Shown one piece after another: positions 55,737 through 64,000 of a stretch of DNA of 64,000 nucleotides (its first letter is position 1; every line of letters begins with the position of its first letter). Origin of the DNA: Paracoccaceae bacterium (lineage in GTDB: Bacteria; Pseudomonadota; Alphaproteobacteria; Rhodobacterales; Rhodobacteraceae). The stretch spans positions 31,016 to 95,015 of the forward strand of contig JAPORQ010000073.1 in assembly GCA_026710155.1 (NCBI GenBank), given 5' to 3'. The translations under genes and the position numbers were made by a program. The notes beneath the pieces are model-generated. The model was not told where the DNA came from. It ran no database searches and saw only the letters and a list, made by a program, of their open reading frames with translations.

Positions 55737-56912
55737 CTAGCGGATTGGGAATTCACAGGTTTTCCCTGCATCGGAATGGCTATCGGGTACCATTCTGTAG
55801 ATACTTCCCCTATCCTCGGATATAAACCAAATTGATCCATCCGGGGCTTCCCTGACATCTCTTACCCTTTTGGTTTCAGGCAGGGATATCTGTTCGGCTT
55901 CCTGAAAATTCCGACCTGGAACTATTCTGGAGATGTAATCAAACTTGAGCGAACCAACAAACACATGTCCCTCCCAATCCGGCCATAGTTTTCCAGAATA
56001 CACCATCAAACCTGATGGGGCTATTGATGGATCCCAATACAACTCGGGCTGTTCCATACCTTCATTTGTTGTACCAATACCGACTTTCTGACCAGAATAA
56101 TGAACTCCATAGCCAATTACAGGCCATCCATAATTCCTTCCACCCAATACCAGATTGACCTCGTCGCCACCACGAGGTCCATGTTCGGAAACCAAAAGAT
56201 TGCCATTTAAGTCCAATCCTGCTCCTTGTGGATTACGGTGACCATAGGACCAGATTTCCGGTAGGATGTCATCATCATTTGCGAATGGATTGTTCTCTGG
56301 TACCGTACCGTCGGGATTAATTCGAACAACAGTTCCGTTATGTGAAGTCAAGTCCTGAGCGGACTCTCGTTCTCCCCGGTCACCAATGGTAATAAAAATT
56401 GTTCCGTCGTTGTTTTCGACAATTCTAGATCCGAAATGCCGATTGCCATTTGTACCCGGAACCATTTCAAAAACTTTGGTTTCATCCCCCAACCGGTCAT
56501 TGTTGCGAGATAGTATTGCCCTACTGACCAAAGTTCCAATCAACCCACTCCGATTTGTTGCCGAATAGGAAAGAAAGATTTCCCTGGAATTCCGAAAATC
56601 ACTTTTGGCAACCACATCCAATAAACCACCTTGGCCCTTGGCAAAAATCTTCAGATCATTCTCAACCTTTGTCTTTCTTCCCATGGAGTCAAAGTGAAAT
56701 AGATTCCCCCTCCTCTCAGTGACGAGTATTTCACATTCGGGTAGAAAAGCCACACTCCAGGGCACCTTTAGTTTTGCAACAACCCTTTCAACTTTGACCT
56801 TGGTGGATTCCAATTGGTATTGAGCACCATGTGAGGGCTGCAAACCCCATGCCAACAAACATGCTGATGTTATAATCAGGTGTAATTGCCTAAACTCAAT
56901 AAACCTAAACAT
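55737..56912 (-). CDS. PQQ-dependent soluble aldose sugar dehydrogenase family protein
   Basis: A 391-residue periplasmic six-bladed beta-propeller. A signal peptide ends near residue 30 (SHGAQ). The catalytic and PQQ/Ca-site motifs are NRHFGSRI, TIGDRGER, SYGHRNPQGAG, EHGPRGGDEVN and NYGWPVIGYG. Whether it uses PQQ cannot be told; no pqq genes are present here. It starts two bases after the neighbouring oxidoreductase gene stops, so they are coupled. Confidence 0.9.
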   Translation of the reverse strand: MFRFIEFRQLHLIITSACLLAWGLQPSHGAQYQLESTKVKVERVVAKLKVPWSVAFLPECEILVTERRGNLFHFDSMGRKTKVENDLKIFAKGQGGLLDVVAKSDFRNSREIFLSYSATNRSGLIGTLVSRAILSRNNDRLGDETKVFEMVPGTNGNRHFGSRIVENNDGTIFITIGDRGERESAQDLTSHNGTVVRINPDGTVPENNPFANDDDILPEIWSYGHRNPQGAGLDLNGNLLVSEHGPRGGDEVNLVLGGRNYGWPVIGYGVHYSGQKVGIGTTNEGMEQPELYWDPSIAPSGLMVYSGKLWPDWEGHVFVGSLKFDYISRIVPGRNFQEAEQISLPETKRVRDVREAPDGSIWFISEDRGSIYRMVPDSHSDAGKTCEFPIR

Positions 56913-56914
56913 TA

Positions 56915-59326
56915 TTAACTTCTCATTCTTTTACCCATCGGATCATGGGGTGAAGGCTTGATGACTTCAGCCGGAAATTCCTCACTGATGATATGGGTTG
57001 TCAATTTGGTTCCAGGTTCTGAGAATTCCGTATCAACATAACCCATGGCCAAGCTTTTTTGAATGGTATGTCCATACCCTCCAGAGGTGATAAATCCAAC
57101 CCTTTTTGACCCATGCCATATGGGTTCATACCCGGTTGCATCAGAATTTTCGGTCTTGACTTCCAAGGTTGCCAATCTCCGTTTTGGCGTTCCCTTGGAT
57201 TCCTCCAATGCTGCAGTGCGCCCGATAAAGTCTCCCTTGTCAAAATCAATCCATCTGGTAACGCCGGCTTCACCGGGGGTATATTCATTTCGGAATTCGG
57301 CACTCCAAATTCCGAAACTCTTCTCCAGACGCAGGGAACCCACCGCATAGAATCCGACTTCCCTGCCTCCGATCCTATCGCATGCTCCCTTGAGAATGTT
57401 GTAAAGTGTCAGGTGATCAACTGCCGCACAATTTATTTCATACCCCAGTTCACCGGTTACGGTTATTCTCGCAGTTTTTGTTCTGATCAATCCAATATCA
57501 AGCAACTTCAGTCCCATGAAGGGGAATTTTTCATTCGAAACATCCTTGTCTGCAACCATTTGAAGCAATTCCCGTGATTTTGGACCAAATATTGAAAAGC
57601 CCAGAGTGGCATCTGAAATGTCTGACACATCAACATTTTCCATGCAGTTTTGGGCAAACCATCTCATGTGCCATTCCCGTAGATAATAGCTACCCATTAT
57701 CCACCATTCGTCACCACCCCAGTTCAAAACGACCAGATCACCCATCAAACGGCCTGATTTGGCCAAGGCAGGGGCAAGTCGACAGTATCCTTTCTCGGGT
57801 AACCTGCTGGCAAACATCCAGTCAAGCCATTTCCTCGAATTGGAACCGGTTACCTTGAATCGTGAATATCCCGATATATCCAAAAGCCCAACCTGGCTTC
57901 GTGATGCCTTGCATTCTTCCGATACTATATCAAATGCATTTGACCTTCTGAGTGTTGGTATTTCCTTGAATTCCCGTGGTCCAAAAAAGAGGGGCACTTC
58001 CATACCCCAACTTTCACCCCATCTGGCACCGTTTTTGGTCATCTCGTTATAGCTGGGTGAAGTTTTGAGTGGACGGCCTCCCCATAATTGTTCATTGGGA
58101 TAAGTCATGACAAACCTGCGGGAATAAAACTGCCCGGTTGTTTGTTTTATGTACTCCCGATTACCGGCAAATTTTCCATACCTGCCAATATCCATGGCCC
58201 AGGGATCCGTTTCAGGTTCACCATGAATTATCCACTCGGCCAAGGTTTTGCCAACACCACCCCCTTGCAAGAATCCAGCCATGACCCCACAGGCCAACCA
58301 ATAATTGGGCACTTCCCGAACCGGTCCCACCAGTGGGTTTCCATCTGGTGAGAAGGTAAATGCTCCATGGATCCAAGTCTTTACCCCAACCCTTCCCAAT
58401 ACGGGATATCTTCTTATGGCCCAATCCAGCTCGTCTGATATTCTATCCACATCAGGCTCAAACAACTCCATGCCGTAATCCCATGGCGCACCATCCATGC
58501 ACCAATGTTCATGTTCCAGTTCATAAAATCCAACCAGCATACCATCCTGGTCCCGTCGAGAATAGGTAAATCCTTCCGGATCAACCGATGCGCAGATATC
58601 CATGGTCCCGTCGGCAAGTTCAGGTATCGAATCAGTAATGAAATAATGATGCTTGAGTGGGGAAACCGGCAATTCCAACCCCACCATCCTGCCAACCTGC
58701 TTGGCCCACAAACCGGCCGCATTGATTACATGTTCCGTATGGATCGTTCCCTTTTCGGTTACTACTTCCCAGCTCTTGTCAGGCCTTTGGATCAATTCGA
58801 GCACCCTGTTGTTCTCGATTACCTCAGCACCCCGTTTCTTGGCAGCAGAAGCATATCCCCTGACAGTTCCCGTGGTGTCAACGAAACCTTCCCGATCAGT
58901 CCACAATCCACCTGCCACATCATCGACATTCATCAAGGGATGCAGGTCCTTGATTTCATCCCTGGTCATCAGGCGGGAATCCTCGATGCCAATTGTCTGG
59001 AAAATTCTGTAACGGGACAACAGCCATTCCCATCGTTCGGGAGCACAAGCAATGGTAATGCCCCCTTCCATGTGATACCCTATCGGTTCTTCTGATTCTT
59101 TTTCGATTTCATGAAGCAAATCAATGGTGTAAGCCTGAAGTGCCGCCATATTCGGATCAGCATTGATCGGGTGAACACCACCTGCAGCATGCCATGAGGA
59201 ACCAGCCGCCAAAACCGATCTTTCCAAGAGACAACAGTTGCTCCATCCAAATTTTGCCAAATGATAAAGGACGGATGTACCCACGACTCCTCCGCCGATC
59301 ACGACAACCCTGTAATTTCGTTTCAT
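56915..59326 (-). CDS. FAD oxidoreductase/GcvT fusion, dimethylglycine or sarcosine dehydrogenase type
   Basis: An 803-residue two-domain enzyme. The N-terminal half (1-430) is a DAO-type flavoenzyme with VVVIGGGVVGTSVLYHL (8-24) and SSWHAAGG, whose His fits the covalent FAD site of dimethylglycine dehydrogenase. The C-terminal half (450-800) is a folate-binding GcvT-like domain (LDISGYSRFKVTG, GELGYEI, YTPGEAGVTRW). It should demethylate an N-methylated glycine with tetrahydrofolate as acceptor. The exact substrate is uncertain. The downstream neighbour is the PQQ-type protein gene. Confidence 0.92.
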   Translation of the reverse strand: MKRNYRVVVIGGGVVGTSVLYHLAKFGWSNCCLLERSVLAAGSSWHAAGGVHPINADPNMAALQAYTIDLLHEIEKESEEPIGYHMEGGITIACAPERWEWLLSRYRIFQTIGIEDSRLMTRDEIKDLHPLMNVDDVAGGLWTDREGFVDTTGTVRGYASAAKKRGAEVIENNRVLELIQRPDKSWEVVTEKGTIHTEHVINAAGLWAKQVGRMVGLELPVSPLKHHYFITDSIPELADGTMDICASVDPEGFTYSRRDQDGMLVGFYELEHEHWCMDGAPWDYGMELFEPDVDRISDELDWAIRRYPVLGRVGVKTWIHGAFTFSPDGNPLVGPVREVPNYWLACGVMAGFLQGGGVGKTLAEWIIHGEPETDPWAMDIGRYGKFAGNREYIKQTTGQFYSRRFVMTYPNEQLWGGRPLKTSPSYNEMTKNGARWGESWGMEVPLFFGPREFKEIPTLRRSNAFDIVSEECKASRSQVGLLDISGYSRFKVTGSNSRKWLDWMFASRLPEKGYCRLAPALAKSGRLMGDLVVLNWGGDEWWIMGSYYLREWHMRWFAQNCMENVDVSDISDATLGFSIFGPKSRELLQMVADKDVSNEKFPFMGLKLLDIGLIRTKTARITVTGELGYEINCAAVDHLTLYNILKGACDRIGGREVGFYAVGSLRLEKSFGIWSAEFRNEYTPGEAGVTRWIDFDKGDFIGRTAALEESKGTPKRRLATLEVKTENSDATGYEPIWHGSKRVGFITSGGYGHTIQKSLAMGYVDTEFSEPGTKLTTHIISEEFPAEVIKPSPHDPMGKRMRS

Positions 59327-59481
59327 AAGCTTCGCCTAACTACAAGCATTTATTATACTTATCTTTCCTGATTATTCTGCAAGATTTCAACCAAAATTTT
59401 TGAATTGCTAAATTTGATTGTGGATAGCATTGAAACACTAGATTATTTTCTGATGATACTCGAAACCAAAAATGGTGACAA

Positions 59482-60117
59482 ATGAACAATCAGGTAAGTC
59501 ATAACCGGATAACAATCATAATACCTGCTGCCGGCCTTTCCTCAAGAATGGCCGGGAAGGATAAGCTCACCATGCCAGTAGGTAATTCCAATTTACTCCG
59601 GTTGATCACTGAAAAGGCCCTTGCCTCACTGGCCAGTGAGGTCATCGTTGTCACCAGAAGTACCCAGCTTGCAAGAATCAGGACAGTTGACGGTCTGGGG
59701 ATAAAACTTGTACATCCTGATTCCAGAATAAACCAAATGTCAGTTTCCATCACTACCGGATTGCGTGCTGCAGATTATTCTTCGGAAGGAGTATTGATCC
59801 TGCTTCCGGATATGCCCCTGATTGAAACGGCAGACATCAACAAGCTTATTGACAATTTTGATCGCGAGAAAATCATCCGAGGAGCCAATGAAAAAAAGGT
59901 GCCTGGGCACCCGGTCCTGTTTCCCAAATCCTTGTTTCCTGCTATCATGACCACCAATGGGGACAATGGCCCTCGTGAAGTCATTGCCAAGAATGAAGGC
60001 TTGCTGAAACTTGTCAAACTCGACAATGAAAAAGCCATGGTTGATGTTGACACACCCGAAAACTGGGATCAATGGATTACTGAATATGACAAAACTGGTG
60101 CGGGCGAAGGGACTTGA
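59482..60117 (+). CDS. MobA-like nucleotidyltransferase (molybdenum cofactor cytidylyltransferase type)
   Basis: A 211-residue NTP-transferase of the MocA/MobA branch: IIPAAGLSSRMAGKDKLTMP (11-30) is the nucleotide-binding loop, LLPDMPLIE the metal-binding segment and GHPVLFPKSLF and GDNGPREV the later conserved blocks. It probably modifies molybdopterin, or acts as a CoxI/PucB-like accessory for molybdoenzymes. Its last seven codons overlap the 3' end of the opposite-strand tRNA-Leu (60096-60117), and the TGA stop is formed by tRNA T-loop sequence. This suggests the C-terminus was fixed by juxtaposition with the tRNA. Confidence 0.88.
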   Translation: MNNQVSHNRITIIIPAAGLSSRMAGKDKLTMPVGNSNLLRLITEKALASLASEVIVVTRSTQLARIRTVDGLGIKLVHPDSRINQMSVSITTGLRAADYSSEGVLILLPDMPLIETADINKLIDNFDREKIIRGANEKKVPGHPVLFPKSLFPAIMTTNGDNGPREVIAKNEGLLKLVKLDNEKAMVDVDTPENWDQWITEYDKTGAGEGT

Positions 60118-60386
60118 ACCCCCACTCCCTTTCGGGACACGGATTTTCTTACCAACTACAACTTTCGTTGCCCTTAACAGGTTTGTGGTCTGGACTATCC
60201 CTTCACCTTAGCTCATCACTTTAGGTGCTGTCCGTCTAGTCTCTACACCTCCCCTGGGATCCAGGGTTTGGCTCGGGATTACCATTTTAAAGGCTTCCCC
60301 GAATTTGAACAGTTCTACTTTATCGTTTCCAACTAAAGCACTCAAATCCTTAAGTCCGTTGCGTCTACCGATTCCGCCACGCCCGC
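60096..60386 (-). tRNA. trnL-UAA: tRNA-Leu(UAA) containing a group I intron
   Basis: The 5' exon is 60352-60386 (35 nt) and the 3' exon is 60096-60147 (52 nt, including the encoded CCA). Together they make an 87-nt leucine tRNA: acceptor GCGGGCG/CGCCCGC, anticodon stem ACGGA/UCCGU, loop CUUAAAA with anticodon UAA, long variable arm UCCCGAAAGGGAG, T-loop GUUCAAGU. The intron lies between U34 and A35, the same place as in cyanobacterial and chloroplast tRNA-Leu(UAA). Confidence 0.95.
60148..60351 (-). ncRNA. Group I self-splicing intron (IC3-type) in tRNA-Leu(UAA)
   Basis: A 204-nt intron. The core can be traced: P1 pairs exon ACUU with intron GAGU, with the U-G pair at the splice site; P2 is closed by a GAAA tetraloop; P3 pairs CUGUUC with GGACAG; P4 CGGG/CCCG; P5 GCC/GGU; P6 CCCUGG/CCAGGG; P7 GACUA/UAGUC; P8 CACCU/AGGUG; P9 is a CAAC-GAAA-GUUG hairpin; the last base is the usual G. 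Sequence elements P, Q, R and S are all recognisable (CAAAUUCGGGGAAGCC, AAUCCCGAGCC, GUGUAGAGACUAGACGG, GAUAGUCC). No homing endonuclease is encoded. It is among the small group I introns (about the size of the Azoarcus one). Confidence 0.93.
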
Positions 60387-60599
60387 ATCTTGACCAATTA
60401 TAGGTTATATGGAACAATAACCTTGAGTGGTCTCATTATTGGTTTGCAATTATAATATTCAAGTGTTTTTGGTACTATTATCCAAAAATTTCCATCGTCA
60501 AGAACTATTCCGGTAGAGACCAGGCACAAACCCACAATATGAGGGAATTCAGGATCAGCGATTGAAAATTCCCGTTCAAAATGATCCGATATGGATTAA

Positions 60600-60684
60600 T
60601 GGTGCCCGAGGCGAGACTCGAACTCGCATGACCGAAGTCGGGGGATTTTGAGTCCCCTGCGTCTACCAATTCCGCCACTCGGGC
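60600..60684 (-). tRNA. trnL-CAA: tRNA-Leu(CAA)
   Basis: An 85-nt leucine tRNA with encoded CCA. Acceptor GCCCGAG/CUCGGGC, anticodon stem GGGGA/UCCCC, loop CUCAAAA giving anticodon CAA, variable arm CGACUUCGGUC, T-loop GUUCGAGU. It lies 214 bases upstream of the tRNA-Leu(UAA) gene on the same strand, and has no intron, in contrast to its neighbour. Confidence 0.95.
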
Positions 60685-60731
60685 CCCAACATTTCAATAT
60701 TATCAATTATGGAGAACTTCAAGGGTTGTTC

Positions 60732-61251
60732 TTAAGTTAAATGTGATTGAGGACATTCATGACAATGCATAATAATTCCATAAAACCGATCATTATGACC
60801 TGTTCTTGCTTTAATCGAACGAAATTTGAAGACAAGAACGACACATCGTGTCATACATGTAAATGCTTCCGATGGATCGAAAATATTGCCATAATGTCTT
60901 GGTCCCAATTGCTTACAGGACTGGAGTAAATCCAGGGCAAGATGCAAACATCCCGCCAATCCAAAAATTTTAACGACATCATTCTTGAAATAAAAGCCCG
61001 CTCCTACGATGATCCCCTACACGAAAAAAGGAATTGTCCACTGAAAAAATGCTTTGCCATTGATCCGAGAAATACATTTGCCCAAATACAATTCCCGGCG
61101 AAACACCAACAATGAACAGGTAATATACGGAGGGTACATAAAGAGAAAGATCGGGTATCAGCGCCCCGGCAATGGCAGCCAAATTAATTTTCCAGCCGTT
61201 TGGCTTGGCAGATGCAGTTGTACCAATGATCAGGTGAGCCTGGGCATTCAA
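60732..61251 (-). pseudogene. Broken membrane protein of the DUF457-like (CobQ-misannotated) family
   Basis: The intact start at 61251 gives MNAQAHLIIGTTASAKPNGW, then AGALIPDLSLYVPSVYYLF and VFGQMYFSDQWQSIFSVDNS, which I recall from Rhodobacterales membrane proteins often labelled CobQ (metal-dependent-hydrolase-like, DUF457 type). The family frame is then lost near 61015: a frameshift and a TAG separate it from a second frame with GIIVGAGFYFKNDVVKIFGL and AGCLHLALDLLQ. The rest (to about 60732) is degenerate. The gene is dead. Confidence 0.6.
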
Positions 61252-61380
61252 GTTGTTTTTCCTGAATTCATTGGAGTAAATCCATGGTTGCTACATTTAC
61301 TTTAATTGAATTGTTGCTTGAACAAAAACAGCTGAAAAGACAAGAAGAATCTAGAACTTATTACTCTGATACGAATAACA

Positions 61381-61959
61381 ATGAGAAATTTGTACTACAA
61401 GGTAAAGGAAAAAGCCGGATCAAGACACGCTCTCTGGTTTTTGGCACTCGTGAGTTTTTTTGAAAGCTCAATTTTTCCCATTCCTCCGGATGCACTATTG
61501 ATACCCATGATTCTTGCTTACCCCTCCAGAGCATTCCTATTTGCAGGGGTGTGTCTGTCTGCCTCGGTTTTGGGAGGCATGGGGGGATATTTCATAGGTG
61601 CTTTTCTGTTTGAGGAAATTGGACAGCCCATTCTTGATGCCCTCGGGAAGGAAGCCTATTACAGTCAATTTGCAGGCCATTATAACAATTTTGGCAGTTG
61701 GGCGGTGATCATTGCCGGAATCACCCCCTTTCCCTACAAGGTAATCACAATTCTATCAGGGTTCACCGGTTTGAATTTTATGGTTTTCGTTATTTGCAGC
61801 ATTTTGGCACGAGGATTGAGATTTTTCCTGATCGCCATTCTCCTTTGGTATTTCGGTGATAAAATTCAGAACCTTATCGAAGAAAGGCTGGGCTTCTTTT
61901 CAATTATTTTTGTATTTGCCCTGATCGGTTCCTTCATAATATTTATAAGTCTGATATGA
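61381..61959 (+). CDS. YqaA family membrane protein (SNARE-associated/DedA-like)
   Basis: A 192-residue inner-membrane protein with about five hydrophobic segments. Family blocks are FFESSIFPIPPDALLIPM, GGMGGYFIGAFLFE and ITPFPYKVITILSGF. It is a relative of the DedA/VTT-fold proteins implicated in lipid scrambling; the precise role is unknown. Its stop overlaps the dsbB start by four bases, so the two are coupled, and YqaA-DsbB pairs are known in related genomes. Confidence 0.88.
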   Translation: MRNLYYKVKEKAGSRHALWFLALVSFFESSIFPIPPDALLIPMILAYPSRAFLFAGVCLSASVLGGMGGYFIGAFLFEEIGQPILDALGKEAYYSQFAGHYNNFGSWAVIIAGITPFPYKVITILSGFTGLNFMVFVICSILARGLRFFLIAILLWYFGDKIQNLIEERLGFFSIIFVFALIGSFIIFISLI

Positions 61960-62432
61960 CCAGAGTTCTAAATCAATGTGCGCTTTTGGCAACCATGGGC
62001 TCCATCGGTTTGTTGCTTGGTGCCTTTGTTTTCCAGGAAATATTTGGTTTCGAACCATGTACCCTGTGTATCTGGCAAAGATGGCCGCACGCCGTCATTC
62101 CATGTATATATTTTTTTTCAATTGTACTTCCACATCAAATTTGGTTTTTAACTGGTTCACTTGTGATGGTCATCAGTTCACTTCTGGCTGGTTACCATGC
62201 GGGGGTTGAACAGGACTGGTGGGAAGGTCTTGCCAGTTGTTCAACTTCCGATATGGGGTTGTCCGCGGAAATGATTATTGACTTTTCAGAAGAAATTTCA
62301 ACAGTCATGTGCGATGAAATCGTATGGAGTTTTCTGAATCTGAGTATGGCTGGCTGGAATGCGGTTTTATCGCTTTTTTTGGCTTCTCTTTGGATTCTTG
62401 CTTTCAGAAAATACCGGGACACCAAGCAGTAG
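61956..62432 (+). CDS. dsbB: Disulfide bond formation protein B
   Basis: A 158-residue inner-membrane protein with four helices that reoxidises the periplasmic thiol oxidase DsbA using quinone. The first redox pair is Cys35 and Cys38 (PCTLCIWQRW); the second is Cys95 and Cys119 in the second periplasmic loop. The conserved Arg follows the first pair, as in the family. No dsbA gene is present in the window. Confidence 0.9.
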   Translation: MTRVLNQCALLATMGSIGLLLGAFVFQEIFGFEPCTLCIWQRWPHAVIPCIYFFSIVLPHQIWFLTGSLVMVISSLLAGYHAGVEQDWWEGLASCSTSDMGLSAEMIIDFSEEISTVMCDEIVWSFLNLSMAGWNAVLSLFLASLWILAFRKYRDTKQ

Positions 62433-62691
62433 TGTATATCCAATCCAAATTTTTGGCAAACAAAGATTCTTATGTATTTTCCAACTGGCCTTTTTATAAT
62501 TCAATTTGCAACATACTGCTTTTACAGAATTCAAATACATTACAAGCATAAAAATCATGACCGTTTGCAACAACAAAGATTTGATCTAAAATTCTACAGG
62601 TATTACCGGTATCACCAATGATCACTACTGTTTCATTATCCTCAAATCTCTCTTTGACCAGTATTTGTGAACGAGAAACACCTTGCACATA
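62433..62691 (+). other. Region downstream of dsbB
   Basis: No intact gene. The minus strand carries the degraded tail of the primase-helicase pseudogene below, in part with a Walker-A-like remnant (VVIIGDTGNTCR). Confidence 0.4.
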
Positions 62692-63998
62692 TTAAGTAGT
62701 AACAAAATAACAATTATCGCTTAAAACAAGCTGATTTGTTTCAAGTCTGTAAACATTTCTCAATACCCAAAGCCATGTGTTTATGAGGTCGCTTTTTGCA
62801 GGTTTCAAAGATTTCAAAAAATCCATGAATGGATCAGATTGGTTTTCATACGAGAATTGCATTGATACACATACTCCAACGATCCGCTCCGAAGATTGCC
62901 TTTGACAGGTATTCCTCCCTGCCCGATTTCCTCCAACAAAGGGCATTGTGCCGTATATGTTCACAGATGGAATCCTTCAGACGAACATTGGTTGTTTCCC
63001 ATGTCCCTGTTCAAGTGAGTGGAATTTGTTCTTGCCCCTGAATTCAGTTTGTTGCTTGCAAAGGTTGTATCTGATTTCCAGACCCATGAAGTCAAGCATG
63101 TGCTTCAGGCCATAATGCTCTATTTCAATGATCGGCTTTATTTCAGATGAGGATTTGATTTCAATGCTTGTCCTGCAGGCATTGTTAAGATTGCCGCCGC
63201 GATTGACGAAATCTACAACATCCTCCTTACGGGCAAGTCCCGGCAATTTCAGGAACCTGACGGATTTGGCAATGTCCTTGATTTCTTCAAAAATCATCCT
63301 TGCCCTCTGATAGCCAACCCCATCTTTGTCCGGGCAAATTGTGACATCTTTGTTCTTCAGACATGACCAATCCGTTTGTTTGATACTGCGTGTCCAGTAT
63401 ATAGCACGCCCGTAACGCATGTTTTGGTTGCAAATATCAACACACCGCTCGCCTTCAACAACGAGTATTTTTGTTGCCTCGCTCAAACTATCCTTGCCCG
63501 TGTAAGGTAGCCATTTTTCACCTTGTTGAAGTTTGACGCCCGTGGGTTCCTGCCAGTTTCCAACCTTCTTTCCTGTAATGGGATTTTCGGTTCTGACAGC
63601 TGTGAAAGTGGTTCCCCGCATTTCTCATTTGTAGGTCTTCAACTGCGGTGGTTTCCAACCTTCTTTTTTCGGCTCCTGCCAAAACCCTACGGACTTCAAA
63701 ATGTCCTGATAATCACAATTGTTTTTCCTGCAGGCAAAAGAGCCATCTGGACGAACAAAAAAGCGGTCTTGGCAGCGCATACAGGACAAGGGCTGTGATA
63801 TTCATGACCAACCGGTTTAAGTCCAGGCCAAGATTGTATCCAATCTTTTTGTGAAAATTTTGGTAGTGTCTCAGTTTGAAAATCATTTTTTGTAGGTTTG
63901 TCACTAAATTTTAATGAAGGTTTGAATAAATAGTAATATAAATTCAATTTATATTTAGAAAATATATTTTTAAAAACTGGAGAAATTTTGATGACCAA
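62494..63998 (-). pseudogene. Phage/plasmid primase-helicase (zinc ribbon, Toprim, VirE-like), broken
   Basis: The order is a zinc ribbon (YHSPCPVC ... FACRKNNC, from 63998), a Toprim domain (KILVVEGERCVDICNQN and ICPDKDGVGYQRARMIFEEI, 62977-63621) and a VirE/primase-helicase segment (MLDFMGLEIRYNL, then ENQSDPFMDFLKSL, 62692-62964). A one-base deletion near 63770 splits the zinc ribbon, an in-frame TGA (63625-63627) separates it from Toprim, and further frameshifts and stops follow down to a Walker-A remnant. The frame may also run past the window edge. This is the relic of a prophage or integrated element, consistent with nearby tRNA genes as integration sites. Confidence 0.65.
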
Positions 63999-64000
63999 AG

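Noticed and set aside
60208..60417. Minus-strand frame of 69 codons
   Set aside because: It lies fully over the 5' exon and intron of tRNA-Leu(UAA); the open frame is a by-product of the structured RNA.

Overview
The window is a 64 kb piece of an AT-rich alphaproteobacterial chromosome. Alphaproteobacterial signs are a gyrase A sequence of that class, ribosomal protein S9 with an N-terminal extension, a type-2 heme A synthase, a pathway of ornithine-lipid synthesis (olsB, olsA), and the gene order thioesterase-rplM-rpsI ... argC-ccmE-ccmF-ccmH-enoyl-CoA hydratase, which I recall from Rhodobacterales. The exact lineage cannot be named from the sequence alone. Housekeeping genes are intact and tightly packed, but the accessory stretches between them are full of broken genes, so the genome seems to be shedding mobile and defence DNA.

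Layout. 1-11 kb: lpd (cut by the window edge), DUF924, an esterase, an AlkA-type glycosylase, an MFS transporter, cimA, cysS, a phage-like orphan, and uvrA. 11.4-12.9 kb: a Fic adenylyltransferase, a gene remnant and a small membrane protein, lying between uvrA and ssb. 13-20 kb: ssb, gyrA, gluQ, a NifU-like scaffold, and ligA. 20.3-22.2 kb: the first copy of a two-gene HEPN-like module, the tail of an IS4-type transposase, and a 171 bp MITE with perfect 8 bp target duplications. 22-31 kb: mnmA, an M20 peptidase, a PaaG-like hydratase, ccmH-ccmF-ccmE-argC and murI. 31.2-34 kb: a G+C-rich graveyard (AbiEii-like nucleotidyltransferase pseudogene, an unrecognised ORF, an IS630 fragment) followed by the second copy of the HEPN-like module. 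34-35.8 kb: rpsI, rplM, a hot-dog thioesterase. 35.9-37.1 kb: a three-gene cassette (TIGR04255-like protein plus two unknown proteins), all three genes broken. 37-45 kb: an enoyl-CoA hydratase, an M32 carboxypeptidase, ctaA, trmJ, then gmk, a gamma-carbonic-anhydrase-like protein, a DUF3553 protein, olsB and olsA. 44.8-54 kb: one long operon for reductive pyrimidine breakdown (PreT/PreA, dihydropyrimidinase, ureidopropionase) with its own NMT1/THI5-type ABC importer. 54-60 kb: class II DAHP synthase, a PQQ-type sugar dehydrogenase, a dimethylglycine/sarcosine dehydrogenase-like enzyme, and a MobA-like nucleotidyltransferase. 60-64 kb: tRNA-Leu(UAA) interrupted by a 204-nt group I intron, tRNA-Leu(CAA), a broken membrane protein gene, a YqaA-type membrane protein, dsbB, and a decayed phage/plasmid primase-helicase.

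Two things stand out. One is the group I intron in tRNA-Leu(UAA), whose core helices can all be traced. The other is a two-gene module present twice (about 20.4-21.2 kb and 33.1-34.0 kb). Both copies have the same order, the same 14-nt overlap, TTG-initiated second genes and the same -35/-10 promoter hexamers, and both lie beside transposase remnants. The module looks like an undescribed toxin-antitoxin or defence unit of HEPN type; that function is an inference.
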